The notes beneath the pieces were generated by a model. That model was not told the origin of the DNA. It did not search any database and saw only the letters and a program-made list of their open reading frames with translations. The position numbers were made by a program, and so were the translations under genes. Positions 8,247-17,017 of a stretch of 64,000 bases of DNA are shown piece after piece (positions within the stretch are counted from its first letter, which is position 1; each line of letters opens with the position of its first letter). Origin of the DNA: Oscillospiraceae bacterium (lineage in GTDB: Bacteria > Bacillota > Clostridia > Oscillospirales > Oscillospiraceae). The stretch spans positions 1-64,000 of the forward strand of contig JAJQEJ010000059.1 in the NCBI GenBank assembly GCA_021201735.1, in the 5' to 3' direction.

Positions 8247-8769
8247 AGAATTTCCCCACATAGTTGTCAATGGCACGGGCGATGACGTCAATGGCGGCGG
8301 CGCGGTCGTTGACGTCCCCCGCCATGGCCTCTTTTCCCTCCAGATCCTTGTAAACGGAAAAAAAGTGTGCCATTTCATCAAAAATGTGTGCCGGGAGGTC
8401 GGTCAGATTCTGATACTCATTATAGGTCGGGTCGGAAAACGGGATGGCAATGATCTTTTCATCGTTCTTTCCCCCGTCGAGCATGGAGATGTAGCCGATG
8501 GGATAGCAGCGCACCAGCGTCAGCGGGTCAAGCGCCTCCGAGCAGAGCACCAGCACGTCCAGCGGGTCGTTGTCGTCGCCATAGGTACGCGGGATAAAGC
8601 CGTAGTTTGCCGGATAGTGCGTGGACGTATACAGCACACGATCCAGGATGATCAGGCCCGTCTCCTTGTCCAGCTCGTACTTTTTCTTGCTCCCCTTAGG
8701 GATCTCCACCACCGCGACAAACTCCTCCGGCGTAATGCGGGACGGGGCGATATCATGCCAAATATTCAT
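8239..8769 (-). CDS. ppa: Inorganic pyrophosphatase (family I, soluble)
   Basis: Hydrolyses pyrophosphate to phosphate in the cytoplasm, driving biosynthetic reactions. The 176-aa protein has the family I signature DNDPLDVLVL and Lys/Tyr active-site motifs (KGSKKKYELD, NYGFIPRTYGD). The ATG at 8769 is chosen because AAGGAG lies seven bases upstream; an in-frame ATG at 8790 lies upstream of that ribosome site. The gene ends inside the start of the pseudogene remnant. Confidence 0.95.
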   Translation of the reverse strand: MNIWHDIAPSRITPEEFVAVVEIPKGSKKKYELDKETGLIILDRVLYTSTHYPANYGFIPRTYGDDNDPLDVLVLCSEALDPLTLVRCYPIGYISMLDGGKNDEKIIAIPFSDPTYNEYQNLTDLPAHIFDEMAHFFSVYKDLEGKEAMAGDVNDRAAAIDVIARAIDNYVGKFCR

Positions 8770-8847
8770 GCAAATTCTCCTTATATTCAATCATTCGTAC
8801 AACCTATTATAGCCCCTCTGCGCTGCGATTGCAACAAAATATGCACA

Positions 8848-9531
8848 TCACGGGGCGCAGATATCCGTCACCGTGAGCGTACCGTCCGCTACGGTGAATT
8901 TCACGTCCCAATTGCCAAACGGCATACCGTATATGCGGTCAGGATCGGACTGGTAGGCGGGCCTGGGGTCCTGCGCGAGCACGCCGGAAAGCGCCTCCCG
9001 TCGCTCCGGCGGAATGCGCGAGAGGAGTACCGGCGGGATTTCCACCGTCAAAAGTTTGTGCTCGTGCTCCGCCGCAAAGCCGCCCACGGCGTCGGGGTGG
9101 CAGTCTGTATAGGGGAGATAGGGCTTGATGTCATAGATGGGCGTTTTATCCATCAAGTCGGCACCCGCGACATGCAGCACCGGGCCGAGCGACGGATGCT
9201 GCTCCACCCGCCGCAGCGCCACAGAGGAAAGCCCGATGGCGTTCGGACGAAACGGCGAGCGGGTTGCAAAGACGCCTACCCGGCGGTTGCCGCCGAGGCG
9301 CGGCGGGCGCACCGTCGGTGACCACGGCTGATCGGGCACAGCGGAAAAGCCCCAGATCAGCCAGATGTGCGAAAAGGCCTCCAGCCCCCGCACCGCATCC
9401 GGATTGCGGTACGGGGGCGTAAAGACCACACGGGCGGCAAGGGAGTCCACCATTCCGCTCTGCCGCGGAATGCCGAATTTTGTGGGAAAGTCGCTTTCGA
9501 TGTGGGCGATGATGTGGAGCGGAGTGTCCAT
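8848..9531 (-). CDS. trmO: tRNA (adenine-N6)-methyltransferase TrmO family
   Basis: Likely S-adenosylmethionine-dependent methylation of t6A37 in threonine tRNA. The 227-aa protein carries the TsaA/TrmO signature RSPFRPNAIGLS (about residue 93) and KTPIYDIKPYLPYTD, with a C-terminal half ending WDVKFTVADG. Start ATG 9531 has GAGGTAA upstream. It is downstream of and on the same strand as the permease gene, but 89 bases apart; cotranscription is uncertain. Confidence 0.9.
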   Translation of the reverse strand: MDTPLHIIAHIESDFPTKFGIPRQSGMVDSLAARVVFTPPYRNPDAVRGLEAFSHIWLIWGFSAVPDQPWSPTVRPPRLGGNRRVGVFATRSPFRPNAIGLSSVALRRVEQHPSLGPVLHVAGADLMDKTPIYDIKPYLPYTDCHPDAVGGFAAEHEHKLLTVEIPPVLLSRIPPERREALSGVLAQDPRPAYQSDPDRIYGMPFGNWDVKFTVADGTLTVTDICAP

Positions 9532-9620
9532 CGGCAGGTTACCTCACGGATGATTTGTATGCAGAATGTATTTATCATTATATCATAAGTGGCGACAAAT
9601 ACAATGCGCAAACATACCAT

Positions 9621-10985
9621 TTACGCCAGACCGGGGGCGATGATGAGCATCACCGCTGCCACGATGGCAGCCACCACCGGGAAGAAGACAGAGGCCATAA
9701 ACATGGAGAAATACCCTTCCCTGTGCTTGACCTTCGCCAGATCCAGACCAATGACGACCATGCCATTAAACGGCAGGGTCTCAAAGGTGAGACAGGCCAC
9801 TGAGCAGATGCGGTGTATGGCCGCCGCGGACACGGTGATGCCCAGAACGCCGGTGTTGTCTACAAAGGCGGCGACAAAAATCGGGATGATAATCGCGAGC
9901 CCCGCCGGAGGGGAGCTGGTGATTGCCACCAGGATAAAGACCGCAATGAGTACAATGAGCAGCGGGTGGATGGGCAAACTCACCAATCCGGAGGCCAGAT
10001 CCTGGAACGCCGTGGTGCTGGCCACGACCGCGGCAAGTCCGCCGATGACGCTGATCTCGATGACAGCCTTGGTGCTCATGATTGCGCCATTGTTCAGTGT
10101 GGCTATGATGTGGTGGGATTTGGGCTGGTTCGCCATCTCCTTCAGGAAGATGTTCTTGCCCATCAGAATCAGCGCCAGCACGATACCCGCCGCGAGGGCG
10201 ATGGATATATTCAATCCAAAAATGGTAAAGAGCACAAATACCAGGATCAGGGGCAGCAGGGCCACCACAAAGTTGGGTTGTTTGTGTCCGTCCTCGGCAT
10301 TGAAATCCGGAATCCGTTTCATTTCTCCATACGAAAATCCCTCCCCACGGCGCATTGCCCGAATAATCAGCGTGGAGATCATGAGCCACGCACCGACCTC
10401 AATGATCAAAAAGGCGATCACGCCAGGCAGGGCACCCGCCGTGGAGGTGGTGCCTAAGAGGCTCATGGGCAGTATATTATGTACCGTTGGCGCGCCGGGG
10501 CTTGCCCCCACACCCACGGAGCACATAAGCATACCCGGAATGTACTTTCTCGGCATGTTCAGCTGCTTGAACATGGTAACGATGATGGGGAAGGTGGTAA
10601 ACATGACCACAAAGCTATCGATGCCGCCGAATTGGAACAGGCAGGCGATGATGATGATGACGGCGCAGGCGACCCGGATTTTTCGCTCGCCAGTGGCCCT
10701 GTTGACAAAGGCCTTTATGAATGTGTTGGCAATGGCCGTCGAGGCACCTGACTGTGTATAAATCTGTCCTAAAATCGTCCCCAGCAAAATCAGCATAAAT
10801 AGCATAGCGACAAGGCTGGCGATGCCACCCACATAGGTATCCGTCACTGCGGTGACAATGGGGAGCTGGTTAAACAAGGCGACAATGACCACCGCTACGG
10901 TCGCCAAGATAATAGTGGACACATTTTTAAAGGTCAGCAGGAGTAAAAATGCAAACGCCAGAATGATGCCAATAATCCCTAACAT
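9621..10985 (-). CDS. GntP-family organic-acid permease
   Basis: Inner-membrane symporter of the gluconate:H+ (GntP) type, 454 aa with about 12 hydrophobic segments. It has family-like stretches (FGGIDSFVVMFTTFPI, CSVGVGASPGAPTVHNI, SSPPAGLAIIIPI). It is the second gene of a two-gene unit with a PhlG-like hydrolase under a sigma-54 promoter, so its substrate may be an aromatic or acyl compound linked to that enzyme rather than gluconate. This is inference from context. An intergenic hairpin may reduce its expression relative to the hydrolase. Confidence 0.85.
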   Translation of the reverse strand: MLGIIGIILAFAFLLLLTFKNVSTIILATVAVVIVALFNQLPIVTAVTDTYVGGIASLVAMLFMLILLGTILGQIYTQSGASTAIANTFIKAFVNRATGERKIRVACAVIIIIACLFQFGGIDSFVVMFTTFPIIVTMFKQLNMPRKYIPGMLMCSVGVGASPGAPTVHNILPMSLLGTTSTAGALPGVIAFLIIEVGAWLMISTLIIRAMRRGEGFSYGEMKRIPDFNAEDGHKQPNFVVALLPLILVFVLFTIFGLNISIALAAGIVLALILMGKNIFLKEMANQPKSHHIIATLNNGAIMSTKAVIEISVIGGLAAVVASTTAFQDLASGLVSLPIHPLLIVLIAVFILVAITSSPPAGLAIIIPIFVAAFVDNTGVLGITVSAAAIHRICSVACLTFETLPFNGMVVIGLDLAKVKHREGYFSMFMASVFFPVVAAIVAAVMLIIAPGLA

Positions 10986-11013
10986 CCGGTTCCTCTCCTT
11001 TGCTCTTATATTT

Positions 11014-11047
11014 AGGGAGCCGGAATCACTGCTGGATTCGGCCCCCT
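11014..11047 (-). promoter_or_regulatory. Intercistronic hairpin between hydrolase and permease genes
   Basis: Arms 11014-11027 and 11035-11047 form a long GC-rich imperfect stem (GGGGCCGAATC with GATTCCGGC) in the 89-bp gap. It could attenuate or stabilise part of the transcript. No T-run follows on the minus strand. Confidence 0.5.
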
Positions 11048-11074
11048 ATCATGTGTGTGACCAGTCTGATTGGC

Positions 11075-11983
11075 TTAGTCGATCTTCCCGCCCATGGCAG
11101 TGTAGAGTTCCGGTAGGAAGGTGGAGAGATTGCCATACTCCATCAGGCTGTGGCGGCAGTTGTTCCATGCGCCCAGCTCGTAGTCGAAGCCATCCAGCTT
11201 GACGGTGACAGGCTCTCCGTTTACCAGGGTCTTGCCCACCCAGTAACGGCTTCTCAGCTCGCAGCCGCCCTTGACGGGCCGGGCAGTGTGCAGGGCGGTA
11301 TTGAAGGGGATGAGGTCGGTCGCGGAATAGCCAGCGGGCAGGGGCAGGTCGCCAAACAGGGCGTTGATCCGGTCGCCGAAGCAGAAGCAGCCGATGCCAT
11401 GGATGGCCTCACAGGGCGACATAGCCACCTTGAAGGGGTCCAGGCCGAAATCTGTGGGCGTGTAGAATTTGATGATGATCTCTTCCGCGTCCGCAAAGGT
11501 AAAGCCCTCCACCGGATGGTGGATTTTCCCCCAATTGCGGCTTTTGATGGAGATATTGCTGCTGTCCTTGTTGCCTTCAGGGTCGTTGATGCCCACATGG
11601 GTATGGCAGTTGGGGCACCAGATGTCGTACCGCAGGTCCTCCAGCGGATGCCAGGCAAACCACCAGCTGAGCATATCCGGTGTCGCCCCCGGGAAAAAGG
11701 TGTTGGTGCAGGAGAGTCCGGTGCCGTCCGGCAGAAGGCCCCAGCCGGTCTCCACTGTCTGGTAGCCGGGCAGGAGCAGGTTGCTGCGTTTCTCAATCGG
11801 CAGCAACAACTCCGGCGCCACCGGGCCGGCGTTGAGCGCTGCCAGGTTTTCCTCGGAAATCTCGCCCATGTCCTGATAGTGGTACTTGGAATACCAGATC
11901 TTCTTCTCGTCCTCTGTTAGCTCCCGCTTGGGTTCGGCACGGATTTGCTCCATGGTGGTAATGGGAAATCTCATTTTTGACAT
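11075..11983 (-). CDS. PhlG / phloretin-hydrolase family C-C bond hydrolase
   Basis: Zinc-dependent retro-Claisen-type hydrolase. Known family members cleave 2,4-diacetylphloroglucinol (PhlG) or phloretin (Eubacterium ramulus Phy), releasing an acid and a phloroglucinol. The 302-aa length fits the family. A C-terminal HxxxE pair (RHSLMEY, His278 and Glu282) and a CHTH motif (about 126-129) are candidate zinc ligands; the HxxxE spacing is as I recall for PhlG. Strong AGGAGG before ATG 11983. It is first gene of a unit with a permease, behind a sigma-54 promoter. The exact substrate cannot be read from sequence. Confidence 0.75.
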   Translation of the reverse strand: MSKMRFPITTMEQIRAEPKRELTEDEKKIWYSKYHYQDMGEISEENLAALNAGPVAPELLLPIEKRSNLLLPGYQTVETGWGLLPDGTGLSCTNTFFPGATPDMLSWWFAWHPLEDLRYDIWCPNCHTHVGINDPEGNKDSSNISIKSRNWGKIHHPVEGFTFADAEEIIIKFYTPTDFGLDPFKVAMSPCEAIHGIGCFCFGDRINALFGDLPLPAGYSATDLIPFNTALHTARPVKGGCELRSRYWVGKTLVNGEPVTVKLDGFDYELGAWNNCRHSLMEYGNLSTFLPELYTAMGGKID

Positions 11984-12071
11984 TGTTCTGCCTCCTAAAA
12001 TAAAAAGATTGGTTATTGATGCACACTTGACGGGAGGGTTCCCCGTTTCACAAGCTGCTTACCCATGATAA

Positions 12072-12087
12072 AGCAATAATCATGCCA
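12072..12087 (-). promoter_or_regulatory. Sigma-54 (-24/-12) promoter of the hydrolase-permease operon
   Basis: Minus strand reads TGGCATG-ATTA-TTGCT, matching TGGCACG-N4-TTGCW with the GG and GC exactly spaced. It lies about 89 bases upstream of the hydrolase start and faces a divergent sigma-54 activator gene, which supports a functional promoter. Confidence 0.85.
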
Positions 12088-12173
12088 ATTGTGATACCGC
12101 TTGATTTTCAAGGGATTGCTTTGTTTTCTCTGTCGGGCTGGTGACAAAACGAACCAAATCTCCGCAAATTATT

Positions 12174-12242
12174 GGTGACCGATGGAACCACGGGCACCAA
12201 TCCCCGTTATCTCTGGGAAAACGGCGGTGACGATTGGAACCA
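12174..12242. promoter_or_regulatory. Candidate enhancer (UAS) repeats for the sigma-54 activator
   Basis: Two direct repeats, GGTGACCGATGGAACCA (12174-12190) and GGTGACGATTGGAACCA (12226-12242), match at 14 of 17 bases and are spaced 52 bp, about five helical turns. The first lies within an inverted repeat ATTGGTG...CACCAAT (12171-12201). They sit about 90-155 bp upstream of the -24/-12 promoter, the usual place for activator sites. Confidence 0.6.
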
Positions 12243-12380
12243 TCCTGCCGGTAGATCGTCCGCCAGCAGAAAGAAACGGCGCGATCCTCCTGAACCGCAC
12301 CGCTGCTCTATCCAGTTTTTTACCTGACACTCGGCTTATTGCGTTATTGCCGGATCTGGATCTGCCCAAGCAAGAAAGGT

Positions 12381-12410
12381 TTGACGAAAGACACCTTACG
12401 AGTATATGAT
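12381..12410 (+). promoter_or_regulatory. Promoter of the sigma-54 activator gene
   Basis: TTGACG (12381-12386) and TATGAT (12405-12410) with an 18-base spacer lie about 85 bases before the chosen start codon. Confidence 0.55.
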
Positions 12411-12495
12411 TACCTTAGACGCATACGCCTGCAGACGCGCCTGCTTTCTTTGCCGGAGGCAGAATACCATCAAAGAGGAGAGGGGACAGCGCCTT

Positions 12496-14025
12496 ATGTC
12501 GGAACCCGCATTCTCCCTGCTGGAGCAGGTCATCCATGAATGGGAAAATTTCAAAAAAAACAGAGGATCCCCCCAAGAAGAGCTGCAGACCGTCCGTCAG
12601 ACGCTGGAACAGTTTTTCCTACTCAGTATTTTTCAGTTTGGCGACAGTTTGACAGACGGCATCTTTGTATGTGACGCCCATGGGGTCATTCAATATATCA
12701 ACGCGGCCAATGAACGCATGGTGGGCATCTCCAGAGAAGTCTGTCTTGGAAAAAACATCTCCAGTTTCCTGAACGACAGGTTTGTCAATGTCCTTGTCTC
12801 CGACGTGCTGGAGACCGGCAGGTCCTACTCCTCCATCGCCGTGTCGGAGCGAACCGGGATTCAGATGCTGGAGACCGGTTCGCCCATCGTTGACACACAG
12901 GGGAGACCCATCGGCGCTGTGGTCATTGACCGGGACATCAGCGAAACCATGACTCTAGTGGAAAAGCTCAACGCCTCCGAGTCGAAGATCGCCCTCTACT
13001 CCCAGGAGAACAAGGCCAATGCCCTGGTGATTCAGCAACTTTCGAAGCAGCCGATTATTGAGCAGATGAATTTCTCCCGTGACGCCGGCGTGGGCAGTCA
13101 GGCAATGAAAAATGTCTACGCCCTGGCCGAACAGGCGGCCACGACCGATGTGACCGTCATGCTTGTTGGCGAGACCGGCGTCGGCAAGGAGATCATCGCA
13201 AACCATATCTTTGAAAACAGCCGTCGCGCCGCAAAGCCCTTTATCAAGGTCAACTGTGCCGCGATCCCGGATCACCTGCTGGAAAGTGAGCTGTTCGGCT
13301 ATGAGAAGGGGGCCTTCACCGGGGCCGGGGCCAAAGGCAAACCCGGTATGTTCGAGCTAGCCAACCACGGCACCCTGCTGCTCGACGAGATCGGTGAGCT
13401 GCCCATCGACATCCAGCCCAAACTGCTGCGGGCCATACAGCAGCAGGAAATCATGCGGGTCGGCGGAACCCACACCCTGGCGCTGGATATCCGCATCATC
13501 GCCGCCACCAACCGGAATTTGCAAAAGCAGGTCTACTCCGGGCAGTTCCGGGAGGATCTGTATTACCGGCTCAATGTCTTCCCCATCGACATCCCCCCTC
13601 TCCGGGAACGAGGGGAGGACATCCTGACCCTGGCAAATCATTTTCTTGCCGTATTCAACAAAAAATACGGCAAGAACATTCTCTTGGATTCCAGCACCCT
13701 GACGGGACTCCAGACCTACCCCTGGCCGGGAAATATCCGTGAGCTGGAAAATATCATTGAGCGCTGGTGTGTCATCTACCAGCCCAACACCACAATTTTT
13801 TGGAACATGGTCTCCGAAAGCTTCAGTAGCGCCGGTATCTCCTGCCCGGTGGACCCGTTTTTAAACTTCAGCTATTCCGAGATCATGGATAACTATGAGC
13901 GGACGCTTCTGAACTGGGCTTATGCAAAATACGGGACCACCAGGGAAATGGGTAAGGCCCTGAAAATCAGTCACTCCGCCATTGTAAAGAAAACACAGAA
14001 ACTGGCGATTAAGAGGCCGGATTAA
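12496..14025 (+). CDS. Sigma-54-dependent transcriptional activator (PAS-AAA+-HTH)
   Basis: Enhancer-binding ATPase that remodels sigma-54 RNA polymerase. The protein is about 509 aa. An N-terminal PAS domain (about residues 48-165, DGIFVCDAHGVIQYINAANE) senses a ligand. The AAA+ domain has Walker A GETGVGKE (about 225), the sigma-54 contact loop GAFTGA (about 272) and Walker B GTLLLDEIGE. The C-terminal HTH (TREMGKALKISHSAIVKKTQ) is TyrR-like. ATG 12496 has GAGGAGAGGGG upstream; a longer frame begins at 12406 without a ribosome site. Divergence from a sigma-54 promoter implies that it activates the hydrolase-permease operon, possibly in response to a phenolic compound. Confidence 0.93.
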   Translation: MSEPAFSLLEQVIHEWENFKKNRGSPQEELQTVRQTLEQFFLLSIFQFGDSLTDGIFVCDAHGVIQYINAANERMVGISREVCLGKNISSFLNDRFVNVLVSDVLETGRSYSSIAVSERTGIQMLETGSPIVDTQGRPIGAVVIDRDISETMTLVEKLNASESKIALYSQENKANALVIQQLSKQPIIEQMNFSRDAGVGSQAMKNVYALAEQAATTDVTVMLVGETGVGKEIIANHIFENSRRAAKPFIKVNCAAIPDHLLESELFGYEKGAFTGAGAKGKPGMFELANHGTLLLDEIGELPIDIQPKLLRAIQQQEIMRVGGTHTLALDIRIIAATNRNLQKQVYSGQFREDLYYRLNVFPIDIPPLRERGEDILTLANHFLAVFNKKYGKNILLDSSTLTGLQTYPWPGNIRELENIIERWCVIYQPNTTIFWNMVSESFSSAGISCPVDPFLNFSYSEIMDNYERTLLNWAYAKYGTTREMGKALKISHSAIVKKTQKLAIKRPD

Positions 14026-14045
14026 AGAGTGGTGCTTATATGGCA

Positions 14046-14086
14046 GCAAAAAACCACGGTTTTCGTGACTTGAAAACCGTGGTTCT
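14046..14086. terminator. Bidirectional terminator between convergent genes
   Basis: A perfect 12-bp stem (14052-14063 with 14073-14084, arm AACCACGGTTTT). On the minus strand it is followed by a T-run (TTTTTTTGC), giving a classical terminator for the 14106-14585 gene. On the plus strand it lies 25 bases after the activator stop. Confidence 0.85.
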
Positions 14087-14105
14087 CTGACATGTCATCC
14101 ATCCG

Positions 14106-14585
14106 TCAGGTAGGCACGCTCAACCCATGGATAAAGCCGTCGAGCTTCGGGGAGAAGATTTCTCCGCCGATGACCTCGTTTTTGTAGATCAGCAGGCCCG
14201 CCTCAATCCCCTGCTCACCGGTGGGGTAGTTGGTCACCTCATAGGTATAGCGCTTGACGCGCTTGCCTGCGAATTTGGTCAGGTCAAACCCCTGCCCCGA
14301 TTGTAGGGCAAGATACTCTGAATAGCTCTCGTCGAAGGTGTCGGGGAGTTGGAGCTCCTCCACGCTGAGGGGCTGCTCCGAGACGGTCCAGCCGTATTGC
14401 TCTAAAAACGCGATGCGGTCCTCATTGGTTTTGATGCCGGTGGTGCCCGCAGCGGCGGAGCTCGCGGTCACGTCATGATTGCGAAAGGAATTTGTCGCGA
14501 AGGTCAATATCCCACAAACCACAACGGCAGCCCCCACCACTGCCAAAATTCGACTGCGGCTTACCTTGGCGGTAAAAATAAACAC
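14106..14585 (-). CDS. DUF4830-type membrane-anchored protein
   Basis: 159 aa with one N-terminal membrane segment (about residues 12-31, ILAVVGAAVVVCGILTF) and an outside domain. The C-terminal part (KRYTYEVTNYPTGEQGIEA, LLIYKNEVIGGEI) fits the DUF4830 pattern. The start is a GTG at 14585 with AAAGGGGC upstream. Function is unknown. Repeat copy B lies directly upstream. Confidence 0.7.
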   Translation of the reverse strand: MFIFTAKVSRSRILAVVGAAVVVCGILTFATNSFRNHDVTASSAAAGTTGIKTNEDRIAFLEQYGWTVSEQPLSVEELQLPDTFDESYSEYLALQSGQGFDLTKFAGKRVKRYTYEVTNYPTGEQGIEAGLLIYKNEVIGGEIFSPKLDGFIHGLSVPT

Positions 14586-14652
14586 AGTACAACGCCCCTT
14601 TCAGAATGCTTGTGCTCATTGATATGTTTTTTTGCGCGATAATATGATAGAA

Positions 14653-14848
14653 TGAGGCTATAGACAAAAGGGATAAGCTTGCAGGCTGTTTCGGAGCACA
14701 ACCACCCATAGGGCGGCACTTCGTGCGGAGATAACCCATCAGGGGTGTCTTTCTCGTTCCATCGTCCGCCCGCAGGCGACATTTTTGCAATCATATCACG
14801 GTTTTATTTCAAAAATGCTGAGGCTGTCGACTTTGTCTACAGCCCCAG
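14653..14848. repeat. Interspersed MITE-like repeat, copy B (196 bp)
   Basis: Same orientation as copy A. It starts GAGGCTATAGACAAAAGGGA and ends in a slightly degraded version of the terminal palindrome (CTGTCGACTTTGTCTACAG). It keeps the internal blocks GGAGATAACCCATCAGGGG and CGTCCGCCCGCAGGCGACA but lacks about 30 bases (the GGAACGGAAGATAGTG module) present in copies A and C. AGAAT on both sides is a possible short target duplication. It fills most of the gap before the rsuA gene. Confidence 0.8.
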
Positions 14849-14889
14849 AATATCGTTATATAAGTTTGTACAGCGGGGTGATTCACAAC

Positions 14890-15597
14890 ATGGAGCGTCT
14901 GGACAAGACCCTCGCGGACAGCGGGCGCTGGACGCGCAGGGAGGCACGGCTTCTGGTGCGCGCGGGGCGCGTGACGGTGGACGGCGTGACGGCACGCGCG
15001 GCGGAGGAGCAGGTCGGCGCGCAGGCATGTATCCGCGTGGATGGGGAGGCGATTCCCTGCGGCGGCATGGTATACCTGATGCTGCACAAGCCGCAGGGGG
15101 TGGTTTCGGCGACGGAGGACGGCAAGGAGAAGACCGTTTTGGATCTGCTGCCGGACAGGTATCGGCGCATGGGCCTCTTTCCGGTGGGCCGGCTGGACAA
15201 AGACACCGAGGGGCTGCTCCTGCTGACCAATGACGGGCCACTGGCCCATCACCTGCTCGCCCCGCGGCGGCATGTAGACAAGGCATATTATGTCCGCGTG
15301 GAGGGCGCGCTGGACGCTGCGGACAAATCCGCCTTCGCGTCTGGCCTTGTGCTGGGGGACGGGCTGCACTGCATGCCCGCAGAGCTGGAGATTTTGCAGC
15401 CGCCGGAAACCGCGCTCATTACGTTGCACGAGGGAAAATACCATCAGATTAAGCGGATGATGGCGGCGCGCGGCAAGCCGGTGTGCTATCTCAAGCGCCT
15501 GCGCATGGGGCCGCTGGCTCTTGACGAACGCCTCTCCCCCGGGGCCTGGCGGGAATTGACGGAGGGTGAAAAAAGCGCGCTTTTTGGCGAATCATAA
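14890..15597 (+). CDS. rsuA: RsuA-family 16S rRNA pseudouridine synthase
   Basis: Isomerises a uridine in rRNA (position 516 of 16S rRNA for RsuA itself). The 235-aa protein has an N-terminal S4 RNA-binding domain (MERLDKTLADSGRWTRREAR) and a catalytic domain with the family motif GRLDKDTEGLLLLTNDG; the Asp of LDKDTEG is the nucleophile. A C-terminal HQIKRM motif is typical. ATG 14890 has GGGGTGA upstream; the longer frame to 14785 would begin inside repeat copy B. The exact target base could differ, as in RluB/E/F relatives. Confidence 0.9.
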   Translation: MERLDKTLADSGRWTRREARLLVRAGRVTVDGVTARAAEEQVGAQACIRVDGEAIPCGGMVYLMLHKPQGVVSATEDGKEKTVLDLLPDRYRRMGLFPVGRLDKDTEGLLLLTNDGPLAHHLLAPRRHVDKAYYVRVEGALDAADKSAFASGLVLGDGLHCMPAELEILQPPETALITLHEGKYHQIKRMMAARGKPVCYLKRLRMGPLALDERLSPGAWRELTEGEKSALFGES

Positions 15598-15637
15598 AGT
15601 GAATTCGGCAATATGAACAAAAAATGAAAATTTCCTA

Positions 15638-15666
15638 TTGATAAAAGCTGGGAAAGACGGTATAAT
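15638..15666 (+). promoter_or_regulatory. Promoter of the CdaR-like regulator gene
   Basis: TTGATA (15638-15643) and TATAAT (15661-15666) with a 17-base spacer, about 118 bases before the start codon. Confidence 0.8.
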
Positions 15667-15783
15667 ACTTAACAATGGATACCCGGTGCATACCATTTTA
15701 ACTCCATTCGTCCTGGGCCGGAGCGCAGCATTGATCGGACGGTGGTGGACGGCGTTAAACTATGAAGTTGGAGGGACTATCAC

Positions 15784-16875
15784 ATGTCCAACAGAGTGTT
15801 CCAGAATGTGATCCTGCAGTTAAAAGACAGCACAGAGCGAACCATTGGTGTGATTGATGCCGATGGAACCGTGGTTGCCAGCAATGATTTGACCTGGATC
15901 GGGGAACGCTGGCCCGGTGTGGTCAGCCTGATTCGCGGAACGGACAGTGAGCCTGTCTGCGCCGACGGGAAAACATTTAAGGCGCTTGCCGGCTGGAGCT
16001 CCCATTTTGATTATGCCGCGTTTGTCAGCGGCGAAGACGAGCGCGCGCGCCTGATCTGCATGATGGAGACCGTCGCCCTCAACGGGGCGAAGGCGCATTA
16101 TGAGGAAAAGCACGACAAAGCGACCTTTGTCAAGAACATCATCTCCGACAACATTCTCCTCGGCGATATTTACGTGCGCGCGAAGGAACTGCATTTTGTC
16201 GCGGAGGCCCCGCGCGCCGTGTTCCTCATCCGGCAGACGGAGCGCGTGGATGTAGCGACGATCGACGTGGTGCAAAGTCTTTTCCCGGACAAGCAGGTGG
16301 ACTTTGTCCTCTCCATCAGCGAGACCGATGTTGCACTCATCAAGCAGCTCCCCGAGGGCGCGGACCTCAAGGAACTCTATCGCATCGCAGATCAGCTTGA
16401 GGCGGCGATCCGGCAGGAGCTGGGCATCAAAGTGGTCGTCGGCATCGGCACCATTGTCCACCACATCCGCGAGCTTGCGCGCGCATATAAAGAGGCGCAG
16501 GTCGCCATTGACGTGGGCAAGGTCTTTGACACCGAAAAATTTGTCATCAACTATGAAAATCTCGGCATCGGGCGGCTGATCTATCAGCTGCCGACGACGC
16601 TGTGCGAGATGTTTTTGCAGGAAGTGTTTAAGAAAAACCCCATTGACGCGCTTGATCAGGAGACACTGTTCACCATCAACCGGTTCTTCGAAAACAATCT
16701 CAACGTCTCCGAAACGGCCAGAAAGCTCTTTGTCCACCGGAATACGCTTGTGTACCGTCTGGAAAAGATCAAAAAACTCACCGGACTTGATCTGCGGGAA
16801 TTTGACGACGCGATCACCTTTAAAGTGGCGCTGATGGTCAAGAAGTATCTGGTCTCTCGCGGTATCGACTCTTAA
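15784..16875 (+). CDS. CdaR/PucR-type helix-turn-helix regulator
   Basis: 363 aa. An N-terminal sensor-like region (ERTIGVIDADGTVVASND) and a central GGDEF-like/CdaR segment are followed by a C-terminal PucR-type HTH (about residues 305-355) with NVSETARKLFVHRNTLVYRL. A ribosome site (GGAGG) precedes ATG 15784. It lies upstream of ftsEX on the same strand, a neighbourhood I recall in related clostridia, but a hairpin lies between. Its ligand and targets are unknown. Confidence 0.82.
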   Translation: MSNRVFQNVILQLKDSTERTIGVIDADGTVVASNDLTWIGERWPGVVSLIRGTDSEPVCADGKTFKALAGWSSHFDYAAFVSGEDERARLICMMETVALNGAKAHYEEKHDKATFVKNIISDNILLGDIYVRAKELHFVAEAPRAVFLIRQTERVDVATIDVVQSLFPDKQVDFVLSISETDVALIKQLPEGADLKELYRIADQLEAAIRQELGIKVVVGIGTIVHHIRELARAYKEAQVAIDVGKVFDTEKFVINYENLGIGRLIYQLPTTLCEMFLQEVFKKNPIDALDQETLFTINRFFENNLNVSETARKLFVHRNTLVYRLEKIKKLTGLDLREFDDAITFKVALMVKKYLVSRGIDS

Positions 16876-16897
16876 AGCCATGCCCCGGCACGAAAAA

Positions 16898-16932
16898 TTT
16901 CCCTGATACTGTAATAACTGGTATCAGGGAAA
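16898..16932 (+). terminator. Hairpin after the CdaR-like gene
   Basis: A perfect 12-bp stem (16898-16909 with 16921-16932, arm TTTCCCTGATAC) with an 11-base loop. No T-run follows on the plus strand, so it may be a weak terminator or an mRNA end. Confidence 0.55.
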
Positions 16933-17017
16933 AACGCTGTTCTGTCTGAACGTTTTGAATTACAAAGCGCCACCAAGGGATTGGTGCGCGTTTTCCGGTT
17001 TACATAATGAGGTAATT

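Noticed and set aside
9589..10761. 390-codon plus-strand open frame opposite the GntP permease
   Set aside because: Met/Thr/Arg-rich translation with no family resemblance; it is the shadow of a strongly coding minus-strand membrane protein.
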